Below, piece after piece: positions 18,978 through 28,900 of a DNA stretch of 64,000 nt (positions within the stretch are counted from its first letter, which is position 1; every line of letters begins with the position of its first letter). The notes beneath the pieces were generated by a model, which saw only the letters and a program-made list of their open reading frames with translations, searched no databases and was not told where the DNA came from. A program made the translations under genes and the position numbers. The stretch lies in NCBI RefSeq assembly GCF_036345915.1, contig NZ_CP107785.1:5704001-5768000 (forward strand), in the 5' to 3' direction. Source of the stretch: Nocardia sp. NBC_00565. GTDB taxonomy: Bacteria > Actinomycetota > Actinomycetes > Mycobacteriales > Mycobacteriaceae.

Positions 18978-20315
18978 TCAGCTGCCGGGCATGCGGTCGC
19001 CGGATGCCATGGACGGGACAACCCGCGCACCCGCCGGTCGCCCCAGCCGGGCAGGCATGTGCTCGTAACCGTGCAGGGTGGACAGGCCGCGGCGGCGTGG
19101 TTCGCCGTCGAGGCGCAGGTCGGGGAAGCGTTCGAACAGGGCGGGCAGCGCGTGGGCCGCTTCCAGCCTGGCCAGGCTCGCGCCGATGCAGGCGTGGATG
19201 CCGGAGCCGAACGAGAGGTGCTCCTTGGCGTTGGCACGGGTGATGTCGAATCGATGCGGATCGGGGAACTGCGCGGGATCACGGTTGGCGCCTGCCAGGG
19301 ACACGATCATCGACTTTCCCGGCTGAAGGTGAACGCCCGCACCGAGATCCACCGGTTCCAGTACGCGGCGAGCGGTCATCTGCACCGGCGGGTCGAACCG
19401 CAGCACCTCCTCGATCGCGCCGGGCCAGCGCTGCGGCTCGGCGCGCAGAAGGTCGAGCTGGTCGGGGTGGGCCAGCAGGAGTGGGATCGCGTTGCCGATC
19501 AAGTTCATCGTGGTCTCGAAGCCCGCGCCCATCAGCACGTTCGCGCTGGCCATCAGCTCGGGGGTGCTCAGTCCACCCGAGGACACCAGGACGCTGAAGA
19601 TGTCCTCGCGGGGTTCGCGGCGCAACTTCTCGATGTGGGCGGCGAGATAATCCTCCATCGCCGCCGTCGCGGCCATCGCGCGCCGGTGCGCCCGCCAGGA
19701 GATCCCGACGTCCAGCAGCGGGGTGACCACGTCACCCCAGCGCAGGAACAGATCGCGGTCGGCGGCGGGGAAACCGAGCATCTCGGCGATGACGGCGATA
19801 GGGACTTGCGCGGCGAAATCGCCGATCAGGTCGGCCGATCCGTGCGCGGGCATGGCGTCGAGTAGTTCGGTGGTGACCTCACGCACCCCGTCGCCCAACC
19901 GGGCGACGGCGCGCGGGGTGAACGCGGAGGCGACCGGCTTGCGCAACCGGCCGTGCTCCGGCGGGTCTTGCATGAACATCGACGGCGCCTCGATCGGGTT
20001 GGGCGGCAACACGACTCGCTCGGCGTAGCGGCGCAGCGGGCCGGGCACAGTGGGGTCGATCGGGGTGCGCACGCCGAATCTTCTGTCGCGCAGGACCTCC
20101 CGGCACAGCTGGTAATCGTAGATGGCGTATCCGGTCCGCGTGATCTGCACCCCGCCCCCCGCACGCAGCTGCTCGATCAGCGAATACGGATCGTTGCGGC
20201 CTTCCTCGCCACTCAGCAGCCGGGCGAACGGGTCGCCCGAGCGGTGCATCGCGCGCAACCCCAGCCGCGGCAACCCGTGCTCGGCTGCCCACCTGACCGC
20301 GTACCGTGCGTTCAT
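18978..20315 (-). CDS. Cytochrome P450 monooxygenase, CYP140-like
   Basis: A 445-residue soluble bacterial P450. Key elements are the I-helix GAGFETT (about residue 262; Glu-Thr replaces the common Asp-Thr variant), the ExxR in EEVLR (about 300), and the haem loop FGSGIHACIGASLARLE with ligand Cys376. The sequence around the I-helix and beyond (GFETTMNLIGNAI, FDPPVQMTARRV) recalls mycobacterial CYP140. The substrate is unknown. It would need a separate ferredoxin and reductase, and none is encoded nearby. ATG 20315 begins homology (MNARYAVRW); the open frame extends to 20378 without support. It sits 1 kb from the PKS locus, divergent from a methyltransferase, so a tailoring role is possible but not shown. 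Confidence 0.9.
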   Translation of the reverse strand: MNARYAVRWAAEHGLPRLGLRAMHRSGDPFARLLSGEEGRNDPYSLIEQLRAGGGVQITRTGYAIYDYQLCREVLRDRRFGVRTPIDPTVPGPLRRYAERVVLPPNPIEAPSMFMQDPPEHGRLRKPVASAFTPRAVARLGDGVREVTTELLDAMPAHGSADLIGDFAAQVPIAVIAEMLGFPAADRDLFLRWGDVVTPLLDVGISWRAHRRAMAATAAMEDYLAAHIEKLRREPREDIFSVLVSSGGLSTPELMASANVLMGAGFETTMNLIGNAIPLLLAHPDQLDLLRAEPQRWPGAIEEVLRFDPPVQMTARRVLEPVDLGAGVHLQPGKSMIVSLAGANRDPAQFPDPHRFDITRANAKEHLSFGSGIHACIGASLARLEAAHALPALFERFPDLRLDGEPRRRGLSTLHGYEHMPARLGRPAGARVVPSMASGDRMPGS

Positions 20316-20413
20316 CAAAGCCCCCGTGTCCCGCGGCAAAACTCCATTGAGTACCCAGTCTTCCACGCCCGCAACCATTGGGCGGCGTTTCGTTTGCTGT
20401 GCAAGACTGCACT

Positions 20414-21283
20414 GTGGCCGAGACCGCTGAACTCATTACCAACGTTTCCGACACCGCCCGCTGGGTGGCCGCCTACCGCGCCGTCGAATCCGCCCGCCCC
20501 GATGCCCTCTTCCACGATCCCCTCGCCGACCGAGTGGCCGGGGAGCGGGGCCGCGCCATAGTCGGCCACGGACCGCGCTTGATGCACAATGGCTGGAACC
20601 TGATCACTCGGACCAAACTCATCGACGACCTGATCATGAAGACCATCGCGCAGGGCTGCGATCGGGTGCTCAATATGGCCGCGGGTATGGATACCCGCCC
20701 GTACCGGCTGGATCTGCCATCCGAATTCCCTTGGATAGAGGCCGATCTCCCCGAATTGGTCGCCGAGAAGAACAAGCTGCTGGCCGGGGAGTCGCCGCGC
20801 TGCGCGCTCACCCGCACGGCGGTGGATCTCGCCGATCCCGAGGCGCGGCGGCAGTTCCTGGACGAGGCCCTCGCGGGTGCGCGGCGGGCGCTGGTGCTCA
20901 CCGAGGGTCTGGTCTACTACCTCACCGACGACGATGTCGTCAGCTTGGCCGCCGCGCTGAATCGTCCGGAAATCGCTTGGTGGGCAGTGGATGTCAATAA
21001 CCAGGCGCTTGTGAAGCGAATCAACAAATCCACCACCGAACTGCTGGCCAGCGCCCCCTGGCGGTTCGGTCCGGTCGATCCGCTGGGCTTCTTCGCCGAC
21101 CTCGGCTGGACGGCCGACGAGGTGGAATCGCTGGCCTGGGCGGCGCACCGGTACCACCGGCTGCCCTGGTTCATGAAGCCGTTCACGCTCTTCCCGCAGC
21201 CGGATCCCCGCAAGGCGGTCGAAAAGTCGTGGATGCCTTGGAGTTCGGTGGTGCGGCTCACGCGCACAGCACCGAGCCTTTAG
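20414..21283 (+). CDS. SAM-dependent methyltransferase, PPM/LCMT-like family
   Basis: A 289-residue methyltransferase of the mycobacterial type. Landmarks are VSDTARWVAAYRAVESARPD, then LFHDPLADR, the SAM-binding NMAAGMDTRPYRL (about residue 95), then EADLPELVAEKNKLL and VLTEGLVYYL. These proteins O-methylate small molecules or leucine-type carboxylates; many are uncharacterised. The GTG at 20414 starts the conserved part (VAETAELITNVSDTARW), although no strong ribosome-binding site is seen. It is divergent from the P450 across 98 bases and precedes the type II thioesterase by 51 bases on the same strand. It could be co-transcribed with the thioesterase and act in the polyketide pathway. Confidence 0.85.
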   Translation: MAETAELITNVSDTARWVAAYRAVESARPDALFHDPLADRVAGERGRAIVGHGPRLMHNGWNLITRTKLIDDLIMKTIAQGCDRVLNMAAGMDTRPYRLDLPSEFPWIEADLPELVAEKNKLLAGESPRCALTRTAVDLADPEARRQFLDEALAGARRALVLTEGLVYYLTDDDVVSLAAALNRPEIAWWAVDVNNQALVKRINKSTTELLASAPWRFGPVDPLGFFADLGWTADEVESLAWAAHRYHRLPWFMKPFTLFPQPDPRKAVEKSWMPWSSVVRLTRTAPSL

Positions 21284-21334
21284 TACGCACGCCCATCGCA
21301 TACAGCTGCCCGTAAACGAAAGGCTCTCCACCCT

Positions 21335-22093
21335 ATGGGTAATGGCTGGCTACGTCCCCTGTCCCCCGCGCCGAGGGATGGATCTCATACATTGGTTTGC
21401 TTTCCGCACGCCGGCGGCTCCGCCATATCTTTCGGGCCATTGGCCGAATGCGTCGGGTCAGAATATGAGGTACATGCCGTCCAGTATCCGGGGCGACAAG
21501 ATAGACGACGTGAACCGCTCGTGGGGAATATTTCGGACCTCGTCGATGGCCTGCTTCCCGAGCTGATAGAAGCAGTTGGGGGTGCCCAGGAGTTTTCCTT
21601 GTTCGGGCACAGTATGGGATCTGTCGTAGCTTTCGAGGCATGCAGGCGGCTCGAGCACGAAGTGGGAGCGAGCGCGCGGGTCCTGTTCGCGTCCGGTCGG
21701 CGCGCGCCTTCGGCGCCGCTACCTGAGCTGCGAATGCACCTGCTGAGCGATCGAGAACTCGCTGAGCATCTACTGCGGTTCGGCGGTACACCATCGGCGC
21801 TGCTCGAGGATCCTGAATTTCGAGAGCTGATCCTGTCGATCGTCAGGAACGACTACCGAGCCATCGAGACTTACGAGTGCAGTACGGACGCGATGGTCAG
21901 CAGCCCTATCGTCGCAATTGTCGGCGATCGTGACCCCGATGCAAGTCTCGCGGAAATCGAGGTATGGGGCTCGCACACCTCTAGAAGCTTCTTTGCGAAA
22001 TCATTCCCAGGCGGTCACTTCTTCATCGATTCGAATTGCCGGCCGGTAGGGCAGCTGATCCGCGATCATTGCGCTCGAGCGCTGTCGAGCTAG
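21335..22093 (+). CDS. Type II thioesterase (PKS/NRPS editing enzyme)
   Basis: A 252-residue alpha/beta-hydrolase of the external thioesterase family. It carries the CFPHAGGSA oxyanion region near residue 25, catalytic Ser93 in FGHSMGS, an acidic residue in GDRDPDA (about 195) and catalytic His228 in GGHFF. Such enzymes remove stalled or wrongly primed acyl groups from carrier proteins of modular synthases. It converges on the last PKS gene, the partner it would serve. Codon choice is less GC-biased than in its neighbours (several ATA, TTG and AGA codons, A/T third positions), suggesting separate ancestry. ATG 21335 precedes the conserved WLRPLSPAP start. Confidence 0.92.
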   Translation: MGNGWLRPLSPAPRDGSHTLVCFPHAGGSAISFGPLAECVGSEYEVHAVQYPGRQDRRREPLVGNISDLVDGLLPELIEAVGGAQEFSLFGHSMGSVVAFEACRRLEHEVGASARVLFASGRRAPSAPLPELRMHLLSDRELAEHLLRFGGTPSALLEDPEFRELILSIVRNDYRAIETYECSTDAMVSSPIVAIVGDRDPDASLAEIEVWGSHTSRSFFAKSFPGGHFFIDSNCRPVGQLIRDHCARALSS

Positions 22094-22098
22094 GCCGG

Positions 22099-22133
22099 AA
22101 CGACCGGGTGAGCACGTCGCCCACCCGGTCGTT
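22099..22133. terminator. Bidirectional terminator between the type II thioesterase and PKS-C
   Basis: AACGACCGGGTG (22099-22110) pairs perfectly with CACCCGGTCGTT (22122-22133) across an 11-base loop. The element lies exactly between the stops of two convergent genes, 5 bases from each. The right arm is followed on the + strand by GTTCC rather than a pure T-run, common in actinomycetes. Confidence 0.8.
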
Positions 22134-22137
22134 GTTC

Positions 22138-22900
22138 CTAGCTCTCGAGCCAGCCCTCGATCGCTTCGGCAGCATCCGCTGAGCCGTCCTCCAGGATCGT
22201 GAAGTGGTCGGCCTGTAGCGACACAACGGTATGCGTTGCATCCCACGGTTCGGCCTGCCAGTCCATACGATCCGATGAGCTCCCCAGGAATGACTGGGCG
22301 CATTGGATGAACAGCGTCGGCGTGACTACGGAGCTGGGCGCCATCTCCTGTAGCAACTCCACATACCGGCCCATGCCGGTCAACCGGGCCGGGTCGAAGC
22401 GACCGAACGTAGCTTCGTTCGACACCATGTGTTCAGCCATCGCCCGAAGCAGCCATTCGCCATCGTCGTGCACCTTGTAGGTGTCCAACATGACCACGCC
22501 GGCGGGCGCCGGGCCACCAGCCGCTTCCAGGTACTCGGTGACCAGGTAGGCCAACAGGCCGCCCGAGGAATACCCGAGGAGAACGAACGGATCGCCCTGC
22601 GCCGCCTCGAGGACGCAGCGCGCCAATCCTTCCAATGCCGCCGTCGGCGTCGTCGGCACTGGCTCCCCCGTACTGAAACCGATCGGCGGCAGCGCCAAAA
22701 CGTCACGGGCCGTTCGCAGGTGCGATGCGATCCTGGCGTACTGATGTGCGCCGCCGGTGGCCAGTGGCGGCGTGAGGCAAATGATTCGCGGCAGGGCGGG
22801 GCCCGCGGCGAGTCGCGCAGGCACCGGCAGCCGGTCCAGTTCATGTGCCGCGGAGAACTGCTCGCGCAGCTCCGCCGCCGCCTTCAACAAGGCGAAGCCC
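22138..22900 (-). other. Chain-releasing thioesterase domain of PKS-C
   Basis: The last 250 residues form an alpha/beta-hydrolase thioesterase: LTPPLATGGAHQYARIASHL at the front, catalytic Ser5308 in GYSSGG, Asp5336 in VMLDTYK and His5429 in QADHFTI. Its place after the last ACP makes it the release domain, giving either a free acid or, more often in this family, a macrolactone or macrolactam. The sequence alone does not decide which. Confidence 0.88.
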
Positions 22901-25900
22901 TTGCCGGCCTGGCCATTCGATACCGCGCCACGGAACATCCCGTACAACGAGTCGTCGTCGCCAACGTGCTCATGGCCCCGTGAGTCTGCGGTGAGCTCCT
23001 TCTGCAGATATCGGGCCAGCGCCGCCGGCGTCTTGTGATCGAAGATCGCGGCGGTCGGCAGCGTCAGGCCGGTGGAAGCGTTGAGCGCGGTTCGCAACTC
23101 CATGGCAGCCAGTGAGTCGAACCCCGATTCGAGGAAGTCCCGCTCGGGGTCGAGTGCATCAGCGCTCTCATGTCCCAGCAGTCTGGCAGCGTTCTCGAGG
23201 ATGTGCGTCCGAAGCCACTGTTCCTGTTCGGACTCCGAGAGTTGTGCCAGTCGCCTGCGGAGTGCACCCGCATCCTGTATTCCGGTGCTCTGCCGCCGCC
23301 CGGCTCGCTTGGCCAAGTCACTGAGCAGCGCGGGCACCGCGTCCCGAGCACGCAGTGCGGCCAGGTCGATCTCGACCGGTACGTGCACCGGACGCTCCGA
23401 AGACAATGCCGCATCGAACAATTCGAGCGCCTTGTCCGCAGCCAGTGGCGGCAGACCTTGGCGACGCATACGCTGCCGGTCGGCCTGGCTGAGCCACTGC
23501 GAGAGGCCGGTGTCGATATCCCACAGGCCATAGGCGAGCGAGGTGGCCGGCAAACCTTCGGCGTGACGGTAGGTCGCGAGCGCGTCGAGGAACAGGTTGG
23601 CCGCCGCATAGCCGCCCTGACCCGCTGGCAGTATCGAGCCTGCCACCGAGGAGATCATCACGAAGGCGGACAGCCCGGCTGCACGGGTGAGCTCGTGCAG
23701 GTACCAGGCGGCGTCGGCCTTGGCACCCAGGGAGTAGTCGATCTGCTCCGGCGTCAAGGTGTCGACCAGTCCGTTGTGGGCAACGCCCGCCACGTGGACG
23801 ATCGCGCCCAGCGGATGCGCCGCGGGTATCGAGGCCAGCAGGTCTCGCAACGAATTACGGTCTGTGACATCGCAGGCGGCTACGCGAACCCGGGCACCGA
23901 GAGCGTCGAGTTCCTCGATGAGATCCGCGGCCGCGGCAGGTCCGCGTCGGCCGACCAACATCAGGTGTCGCACACCGTGCTCGCTCACCAGGTGCTTGGC
24001 GAGGTGGCTACCGATCCCGCCGGTGCCACCGGTAATCAACACAGTCCGTTCGGAATCCCAGGGTGCCGGCCGCTCCGATTCGGGCGATCCGGCGCGGACG
24101 AGCCGCGGCACCCGTGTCCCCTCCGCATGGACAGCCAGTTCCGGCTCCCCCGTATTCGCCGCGGCGACAAGATGATCCGTCGTTATCGCTGCAGGGGCCT
24201 CGATGAGCACAATCCGCCCCGGGTTCTCCGCCTGCGCCGCGCGCACCAGACCCCACACCGCAGCCGCGGCCGGGTCGGCCGTGCTGTCGGTGATCACAGC
24301 CAGAGTGCGTGTGGCGTAGCGCTCTTCGCTCAGGAACTCCTGGATGACGCCGAGCGTGGCGTGCAAAGCTGTCCGCAGGCGGACCGGCACTTCGACGCCG
24401 TCGACCGGAGGCCGGAAGAGCAAGACCGAGGACGACTCCGCCGCGCTCCACTCGGCCCACGAGACTCCTGCCACGGATCGCAGCTCCGGGCCGGGCCGCC
24501 AAGTGATCTCGTACAGCGCGTCGTGCCCGGACCGGGTTGAAGCCGAGAGCAGTTCGAGGGACAACGGGCGCAACGCGAGGGACTGTACCGACAGCACTGC
24601 CGCGCCACCGGAATCGGCCATTGTCAGGGCGACCGTCCCCGGATTCAGCCAGGTCAACCGAACCCGCACCCGCCGGGCGCCGTCGGCGTGCACACGCACC
24701 GAAGACCAAGCGAATGGCACGAGGGTCGGCCGCTCGGCGTCCTCGTCCACGCCCTGGGGAAGGCTGAAGGACAGTGCGTGCATGGCCGCATCGAGCAGCG
24801 CCGGATGTACGCCATAGCCTCGGGTAGAGGTCTGCTCGGGCAGAGCGACCTCAGCGAAGATGTCCTCGCCGCGGCGCCACACGGCTACCAACCCTTGGAA
24901 AGCAGGCCCGTAGTTGTACCCGTTGTCGGCGAGTGTGTCGTACGCGCCATCCAACCTCACCGCCGCGGCACCGACCGGTGGCCACTGAGCGAAGTCGGCC
25001 CAGCCTTCCGGTTGGTCGGTCTCCCGGCCCGGGCTCACCGCACCTTCGGCATGGTGCGTCCACGGGAACGACGGATCGTCGTCATCCTTGCGCGAGTAGA
25101 TGTCGAGCCGTCGGCGACCGGTCTCGTCACCGTCACCGAGGATCACTTGGATCTGCACTCCGCCATGCCCCTGGAGCACGAGCGGCGCACGAAGAGTGAG
25201 TTCCTCCAGTTCCGGACAGTCGACCTGATCTCCGGCGTGAACGGCCAGCTCGACGAATCCGGTGCCGGGCAGCAGCACGGTACCGAGCACGTCATGATCG
25301 GCCAGCCAGGGATGGGTGGCCGTGGACAGGCGGCCGGTGAATCTGACGCCCCCGCTCTCCGGCTGCGCCACCACCGCGCCGAGCAGGGGGTGTTCGGTGG
25401 ACCGCAGACCGAGCGTGTATGCCTCTCCTGTGTGCAGTTGGCCTGTTGTCCAGAAGCGGCGGTGCTGGAAGCTGTATGTCGGTAGATCTGTCTTCGTGGC
25501 TCCGGTGCCGGTGTAGTAGCTCGTCCAATCCACCGTCGAACCTGTGACGTGCAACCGGGCGAGGCCCGTCAGCAGGGTCGCGGGGTCGGCGTTGTTTCGT
25601 CTGGTCAGAGGGATTGTGGTCGCGGTTTCGAGCGTCTGGGCGATCATCGGGGTCAGTACGGCATCGGGGCCGACCTCGGCGAACCGAGCCACACCCATCC
25701 CCGCCATCGCGGCGACGGCATCGGCGAACCGCACCGTGTCACGGACCTGACCGACCCAATACGACGGCTCCGACATCTCGTGCTCGACCCGGGCACCGGT
25801 TACCGTGGACACCAACGCAATGCGCGGACGGGTGAACGTCAAACCCTCGATCGCCGAAGCGAATTCGGCCAGCATCGGCTCCATCAACGCCGAATGGAAA

Positions 25901-28900
25901 GCATGCGACACCCGCAACCGATGCGTACGCCAACCACGCTCGACGCACGCCTCGACGACAGCGGCGACATCGTCCTCGACACCGGAGAGCACCACCGACG
26001 ACGGACCATTGACCGCCGCGACCGACACCCCACCAACCAGCAACGGCAGCACATCGGCCTCCGACGCACCGACAGCCACCATCGACCCACCCGTCGGCAG
26101 CGCCTGTATCAACCTGCCCCGCGCCGCCACCAGCACACACGCGTCCGCCAGCGACAACACGCCCGCCACATGGGCGGCAGCGATCTCGCCGATCGAATGA
26201 CCCGCCACGACATCCGCACGGACACCCCAGGATTCGAGCAGCCGGAACAACGCCACCTCGAACGCGAACAACCCCGCCTGCGCGAACACCGTCGCATCGA
26301 CCAGATCCTCGGTCGACAACGCCGAATCCAGCGAAACCGACTGCCCCAGCAATGGATTCAGGCGCGCGACGATCCCGTCGAAATGCTCGGCGAACACCGG
26401 GAATGCCGCGCGCAACTCGGTGGCCATACCGGCCCACTGCGCGCCCTGACCGGAGAACACCAGACCCGTCGAACCCAACACCGCGCGGCCGGTCACCACG
26501 CCCGGTGCTTGCACACCGTCAGCCAACGCCCGCACACCCGTGAGCAGACCATCACGGTTGTCGGCGACGATAACCGCGCGATGCTCGAACACAGCACGCG
26601 TGGACGCCAGCGAGAAACCGATATCGATCGGATCGTGTTCGCCCACATGCGATGTCAAACGGTCAGCCTGACCGGTGAGAGCCGCACCGCTACGCGCCGA
26701 AACCACCCACGGCAGCAATTCACCGGCCGGGACAGTCTCGGCCACCGGCTCCGGAGCCACCACCGGCATCGGGGCCTGCTCGATGATGACGTGAGCATTC
26801 GTCCCGCTGATACCGAACGAGGACACACCCGCACGTCGCGGCCGATCTGTCTCCGGCCACGGCACCGGCTCGGTCAGCAATCGGATGTGCCCCTCGGTCC
26901 AGTCGACCTTGGTGCTGGGCTGATCCACATGCAGCGTCCGCGGCAGCACGCCGTGCCGCATCGCCATCACCATCTTGATCACACCACCCACACCCGCCGC
27001 GGCCTGGGCGTGACCGATATTGGACTTCAACGACCCCAACCACAGCGGGCGGTCCGGGGCACGGTCTTGGCCGTAGGTGGCCAACAGGGCTTGGGCTTCG
27101 ATCGGATCGCCGAGCGTGGTACCCGTGCCATGGGCCTCCACCGCGTCGACCTCGGTCGGTGCGACTCCGGCGTTCGCCAGGGCCTGCCGGATGACCCGCC
27201 GCTGCGACGGACCGTTCGGAGCAGTCAAACCATTCGACGCGCCATCCTGATTCACCGCCGAACCGGCGATCACCGCGAGCACCTGATGACCGTTGCGCCG
27301 CGCGTCGGACAGCCGCTCCAATACCAATACGCCGGCACCTTCGGACCAACCGACACCGTCGGCCGCGTCGGCGAAGGACTTGCACCGACCGTCCGGCGAC
27401 AACCCGCGCTGCCGGCTGAATTCCACAAACGTCTCCGGGGTCGCCATCACCGCCACACCACCGGCCAAGGCCAGATCGGATTCACCCGACCGCAAGGACT
27501 GCGCGGCCAGATGCATTGCCACCAGCGACGACGAACATGCCGTATCCACCGAGACAGCCGGGCCTTCCAACCCCAGGGTGTAGGCGACCCGCCCGGAGAC
27601 CAAGCTGCCGGTAGCGCTGCTACCGCTTCCCTGGGCGTAGTCGTGGTACATGACACCGGTGAAGACTCCGGTCGAACTGCCACGCAGCACCGCCGGATCC
27701 ACACCGGCGCGCTCCAACGCCTCCCAGGTCGTTTCCAGTAGCTGCCGCTGTTGCGGATCCATCATCGTGGCTTCGTTCGGGCTGATCCCGAAGAATTCCG
27801 CGTCGAAGTCGGCAGCAGTGTGCAGGAACCCACCTTCCCGGGTGTAGGACTTGCCCGCGCGGCCGGGTTCGGGATCGTAGATGCCGTTGATATCCCAGCC
27901 TCGGTCGACCGGGAGCGTCGATACCGCATCCTCGCCGATACGGACCAGTTCCCAGAGTTCCTCAGGGGAGGTAACCCCGCCGGGGTAACGGCAGGCCATT
28001 CCGACCACAGCGATCGGGTCGTCGTCGACAGATCTGCTGGCGGTGACCACGATGTCCTGGCTGGTGCCGGTGAACTCGTCGGCCAGATACTTGGCCAGAG
28101 CCTGCGGTGTCGGATAGTCGAATACCAGAGTCGCGGGCAACCGCAGACCCGTGACGGTGTTGAGGGCATTGCGGAACTCGACGGCGGTGATCGAATCGAA
28201 GCCCAGCTCGTTGAAGGCCTTGTCGGCAGCGATGGCGCTCGCGTTCTGGTGACCCAGAATCGACGCGACCTGACCACGGACGATCTCGACGAGAACGCCG
28301 AGGCGTTCGCTGTCGAGAGTGTTCGTCAACCGAGCGCGTAGTGCCGTGGCGGCAGCCGAGGCCGCTTTACGGCGAGCAGGGATCAGACCAGCGAACAGCG
28401 GCGGCACGACGACCCCTGGACTGCGCATGGCGTTCAGATCCAGACGGGCGAGCACGAGCGTCGCCGTGTCCATCCCTGTCGCGGCGTCGAACAGCGCGAG
28501 GCCTTGTTCCTGCGAGAGCGGCAACAGGCCCGAACGAGACATGCGGTGCCGGTCGACATCGCTGAGTTCCCCGGCCATACCGCCGTCCCACAGACCCCAG
28601 GCGAAAGACTGACCGCTCCGGCCCGAGGCCCTGCGGTGTGCCGCCAGGGCATCCAGGTAGGAGTTGGCCGCGGCATAGTTGCCCTGCCCGGCGTTGCCGA
28701 ACGCACCGGCCGCCGAGCTGAACAGCACGAACGCTTTCAACGGCAGATCGGCGGTCAGTTCGTGCAGGTGCAGGGCAGCATCTACCTTGGGCCGCAACAC
28801 CGTGTCCATCCGATCCGCGGTGAGCGAACCGATGGAACCGTCATCGAGCACGCCGGCCATATGGAACACACCGGTCAGCGGATGACCGGCAGGCACGTTG

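Noticed and set aside
18978..21283. P450 and methyltransferase as certain members of the polyketide cluster
   Set aside because: Adjacency is the only evidence; the P450 resembles the mycobacterial CYP140 group found outside PKS loci, so they were left as possible tailoring genes.
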